DNA from: Methanomicrobia archaeon
GTDB lineage: Archaea > Halobacteriota > Syntropharchaeia > Alkanophagales > Methanospirareceae
Direction of reading: 5' to 3'
Length of the DNA stretch: 8,123 nucleotides
Assembly: GCA_016928455.1 (NCBI GenBank)
Contig: JAFGKP010000045.1
Span: 1 to 8,123 of the forward strand
The notes under the pieces were generated by a model. It was not told the DNA's origin and did no database searches. It worked only from the letters and a program-made list of their open reading frames with translations. This document shows positions 6,760 to 8,123 of this stretch, one piece after another. Position numbers and translations under genes: made by a program. Position 1 is the stretch's first letter. Every line of letters starts with the position of its first letter.

Positions 6760-7050
6760 TCAGAGCTTCAGCATTTGAGCATGCGGCACACCGTCAACAA
6801 CAAGTATGCTCGTCTCGTCGATGAACTTATGATCCAGGGCGCATTGTATCGCCCGCTGACCCACCAAATTCGCGATAGTGGCATGCCGCAGCGAGCCAAT
6901 CACGTCCTCCTCGGTCGCTTCCTGACCCTTGTAGAAGCGCTCCGAGACGATAAGGTGCAGTTCCCCCTCTTCAAACCGCTGCCCCAGCAATTCCTGGTCA
7001 CAGACCGCAACCAGCACGTCGGACCCCGAATTGTATTCCTTGATAAACAT
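6760..7050 (-). CDS. DUF424 family protein
   Basis: This small, probably soluble protein of 96 residues matches the archaeal DUF424 family (COG2412). Shared features are an opening MFIKEY followed by VLVAVCDQELLG (13-24), EEGELHLIV, the FYKGQ block, a central ATIANLVGQRA segment and the C-terminal VDGVPHAQMLKL. The biochemical function is not established. The start is chosen at the ATG at 7048-7050, where family similarity begins; an ATG at 7066-7068 would add six residues (MSERRS) and cannot be ruled out. A start at 7113 would run through the promoter-like A/T-rich region and is unlikely. The gene converges on the TrkA-N/DHH gene with a 43-bp gap and diverges from tRNA-Ile. Confidence 0.85.
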   Translation of the reverse strand: MFIKEYNSGSDVLVAVCDQELLGQRFEEGELHLIVSERFYKGQEATEEDVIGSLRHATIANLVGQRAIQCALDHKFIDETSILVVDGVPHAQMLKL

Positions 7051-7090
7051 GCTTCTGCGCTCGCTCATCGATTTAAAGGTACGGCGTTGA

Positions 7091-7108
7091 AAGATAAAAG
7101 TTATAAAA
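7091..7108 (-). promoter_or_regulatory. Promoter of the DUF424 gene
   Basis: The minus strand reads TTTTATAACTTTTATCTT here, containing two overlapping TATA-like cores. The proximal one (7091-7098) predicts a start near 7070, which would make a leaderless message from the ATG at 7068. The distal one (7101-7108) predicts a start near 7079. There is no Shine-Dalgarno before either ATG, which fits leaderless or short-leader initiation. Confidence 0.5.
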
Positions 7109-7118
7109 GGCACGAGCG

Positions 7119-7124
7119 TATAAC
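7119..7124 (+). promoter_or_regulatory. TATA box of tRNA-Ile
   Basis: TATAAC is centred about 29 nt before the first base of the mature tRNA, the usual spacing for an archaeal tRNA promoter. It lies back to back with the DUF424 promoter. Confidence 0.55.
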
Positions 7125-7150
7125 ATCTTAGAAAGGTCGAGCAGAAGCAG

Positions 7151-7224
7151 GGGCTCGTAGCTTAGCTGGTTGGAGCGCCCGGCTGATAACCGGGAGGTCC
7201 GGAGTTCAAATCTCCGCGGGCCCA
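7151..7224 (+). tRNA. tRNA-Ile (anticodon GAU)
   Basis: The 74 nt fold into a full cloverleaf. The acceptor stem GGGCTCG pairs with CGGGCCC (one G-U). The D arm is GCTT/GAGC around AGCTGGTTG. The anticodon stem CCCGG/CCGGG encloses CTGATAA, giving anticodon GAT. The variable loop is five nt, and the T arm CGGAG/CTCCG encloses TTCAAAT. The discriminator is A and no CCA is encoded. There is no intron. It reads AUC and AUU codons. It lies 90 nt upstream of the marker 6 gene on the same strand. Confidence 0.97.
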
Positions 7225-7314
7225 TCAACGTACACATTGAGCGAAAGGTTGATCACGGTGTTTTGTAAACCGTTAATAGTGGCATTTGTTAATAAAAAAG
7301 CGGGGGACTGTGAA

Positions 7315-7677
7315 ATGGGGATCGAGACGCGGGTCATTTTGATCTCACCGGATTCCGAGATAACGCCAGCGCAGGTGAAGAGCAGGATTCTCGCGCTACT
7401 CAGCGAGACACCGAAGCTGGCCGAAGCGGGTATTAGAGTGAAAGAGACGTGCTTCGGTGTATTTGTGGAAGGTGAGGGGGAGAAACTGCGCGCGATCGTG
7501 GAGGAAGTACGGAAGATGGATCCAAACGGTATCTTCTCGAAGCCACGTGGGTTCCCGATCGGTGACGCCCGGATCTGCAGAGCGACGCGAAAAGGCGGCC
7601 CAAGACCCGGATTCCACCAGTTAGAGCTGGAATACCAGCTCCTGCCGAAGGTGCGGCAGGCACTGGATAAGATATAA
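7315..7677 (+). CDS. Putative methanogenesis marker protein 6
   Basis: This 120-residue protein has no membrane segments. It matches the putative methanogenesis marker protein 6 family, whose occurrence follows methyl-coenzyme M reductase. Diagnostic stretches are an early TRVILISPDSE (5-15), KETCFGVFVEGE (43-54, with Cys46), DPNGIFSKPRGFPIGD (69-84), CRATRKGGPRPGFHQLE (88-104) and a final LLPKVRQALDKI. I chose the ATG at 7315, directly before the family match, rather than a TTG at 7237 that would add 26 unrelated residues. GGGGG lies 8-13 nt before this ATG, and A/T-rich candidate promoter elements lie at 7272-7279 and 7289-7297. The biochemical role is unproven; association with MCR maturation or modification is inferred from distribution. 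Next on the strand is fae, 48 nt away. Confidence 0.85.
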   Translation: MGIETRVILISPDSEITPAQVKSRILALLSETPKLAEAGIRVKETCFGVFVEGEGEKLRAIVEEVRKMDPNGIFSKPRGFPIGDARICRATRKGGPRPGFHQLELEYQLLPKVRQALDKI

Positions 7678-7680
7678 ATA
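7673..7680 (+). promoter_or_regulatory. TATA box of fae, overlapping the preceding stop codon
   Basis: TATAAATA includes the TAA stop of the marker 6 gene. It predicts a start near 7704 and a leader of about 22 nt that would keep the ribosome binding site at 7713-7717. CATATAAAG at 7695-7703 is a second candidate but would give an almost leaderless message. fae can thus be transcribed independently of the upstream gene. Confidence 0.45.
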
Positions 7681-7712
7681 AAGCAGATGCCAGTCATATA
7701 AAGAGTGAAGAT

Positions 7713-7717
7713 GAGGT
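7713..7717 (+). promoter_or_regulatory. Ribosome binding site of fae
   Basis: GAGGT lies 8 nt before the ATG at 7726 and is the clearest Shine-Dalgarno sequence in the window, which supports this start. Confidence 0.7.
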
Positions 7718-7725
7718 AGATCACG

Positions 7726-8123
7726 ATGTTTGTGGGTGAAGCCTTGATAGGCGAAGGAGATGAAGTTGCGCACATCGATCTGATGATCGGCGATAAATTT
7801 GGGCCCGTGGGGATCGCGTTCACCAACGCACTCAGTCAGATGTCCGCGGGGCATACGCCGCTCTTCGCGGTGATACGACCCAATCTGCCAGTCAAGCCGT
7901 CGACGGTGGTTGTGCCCAAGGTCACGGTGCGGAACATGAAGGAGGCACAGAAGATCTTCGGGCCCGCGCAGAGTGCGATCGCGAAGGCGGTGGCCGATTC
8001 CGTGGAGGAGGGGGTCATCCCGGAAGATAAGGCCGAGGATTACGTGGTGATTGTCAGCGTCTTCATGCACCCGCACGCGGACGATTACAATAAGATCTAC
8101 CGGTACAATTACGGCGCGACGAA
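7726..8123 (+). CDS. fae: Formaldehyde-activating enzyme (Fae) or N-terminal part of Fae-Hps, truncated by window edge
   Basis: The 132 visible residues are a close match to formaldehyde-activating enzyme, which condenses formaldehyde with tetrahydromethanopterin to methylene-tetrahydromethanopterin. Conserved stretches are an opening VGEALIGEGDEVAHIDLM containing the catalytic His16 (His17 in the Methylorubrum enzyme), AGHTPLFAVIRPNL (41-54), PKVTV (64-68), KIFGPAQSAIAKAVADSVEE (76-95) and YNKIYRYNYGAT (121-132). A stand-alone Fae is about 160-170 residues, so roughly 30-40 are missing. In many archaea this domain is fused to hexulose-6-phosphate synthase and supplies formaldehyde from ribulose monophosphate for C1 transfer and pentose synthesis. 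Which form this is cannot be decided here. The start is well supported by its ribosome binding site and the family N-terminus. Confidence 0.95.
   Translation, partial: MFVGEALIGEGDEVAHIDLMIGDKFGPVGIAFTNALSQMSAGHTPLFAVIRPNLPVKPSTVVVPKVTVRNMKEAQKIFGPAQSAIAKAVADSVEEGVIPEDKAEDYVVIVSVFMHPHADDYNKIYRYNYGAT

Noticed and set aside
7051..7113. Upstream extension of the DUF424 protein to 7113
   Set aside because: It would translate through the TATA-like region and adds residues outside the family; only the six-residue extension from 7068 remains plausible.
7237..7314. TTG-initiated 26-residue extension of the marker 6 protein
   Set aside because: The extra residues do not resemble the family, the start is a weak TTG close behind the tRNA, and the A/T-rich stretch is better read as promoter and leader.
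1..8123. CRISPR array, insertion sequence or prophage
   Set aside because: No regularly spaced direct repeats, transposase or integrase motifs, or terminal inverted repeats were seen; nearly all sequence is covered by recognisable chromosomal genes.

Overview
The window looks like a piece of an MCR-bearing euryarchaeal chromosome. The gene set is archaeal and tied to C1 metabolism on tetrahydromethanopterin: a putative methanogenesis marker protein 6 gene, a formaldehyde-activating enzyme gene (fae), the archaeal pterin-pathway kinase gene mptE, a DUF424 protein that is usual in archaea, and an intronless tRNA-Ile(GAU) without encoded CCA. TATA-like boxes sit upstream of several genes. A type II NADH dehydrogenase-like flavoprotein and a MenA-like UbiA prenyltransferase next to this set suggest a lineage with membrane quinones, such as relatives of ANME-1/Methanophagales, Syntrophoarchaeum or Archaeoglobus, rather than a classical hydrogenotrophic methanogen. 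That taxonomic reading is an inference.

Layout. Positions 1-356 (+) hold the C-terminal end of an NDH-2-like flavoprotein. It converges on a UbiA/MenA-like prenyltransferase at 420-1415 (-). A 234-bp spacer with tetranucleotide repeats and two dyads follows (1416-1649). Next come, all on the minus strand, a two-component pair made of a response regulator (1650-2096) overlapped by 8 nt by a four-TM, triple-PAS histidine kinase (2089-4377), and then mptE (4434-5099). mptE diverges from a TrkA-N/DHH/DHHA1 fusion phosphoesterase (5202-6716, +) across a 102-bp gap with one near-symmetrical TATA element. A DUF424 gene (6760-7050, -) converges on the phosphoesterase and diverges from the tRNA-Ile gene (7151-7224, +). 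The tRNA is followed on the same strand by the marker 6 gene (7315-7677) and the start of fae (7726 to the window edge).

How the genes may work together. The right end and mptE concern methanopterin-linked C1 chemistry: MptE makes the pterin precursor, Fae condenses formaldehyde with tetrahydromethanopterin, and marker 6 belongs to a family whose distribution follows methyl-coenzyme M reductase. The left end concerns quinone-linked electron transfer. The kinase/regulator pair is a signalling module whose regulator has no DNA-binding domain, so its output is probably protein-protein. The phosphoesterase fuses a nucleotide-binding TrkA-N domain to a complete DHH/DHHA1 catalytic module and is the least understood gene here. 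I see no CRISPR array, insertion sequence, prophage or obviously new defence system.
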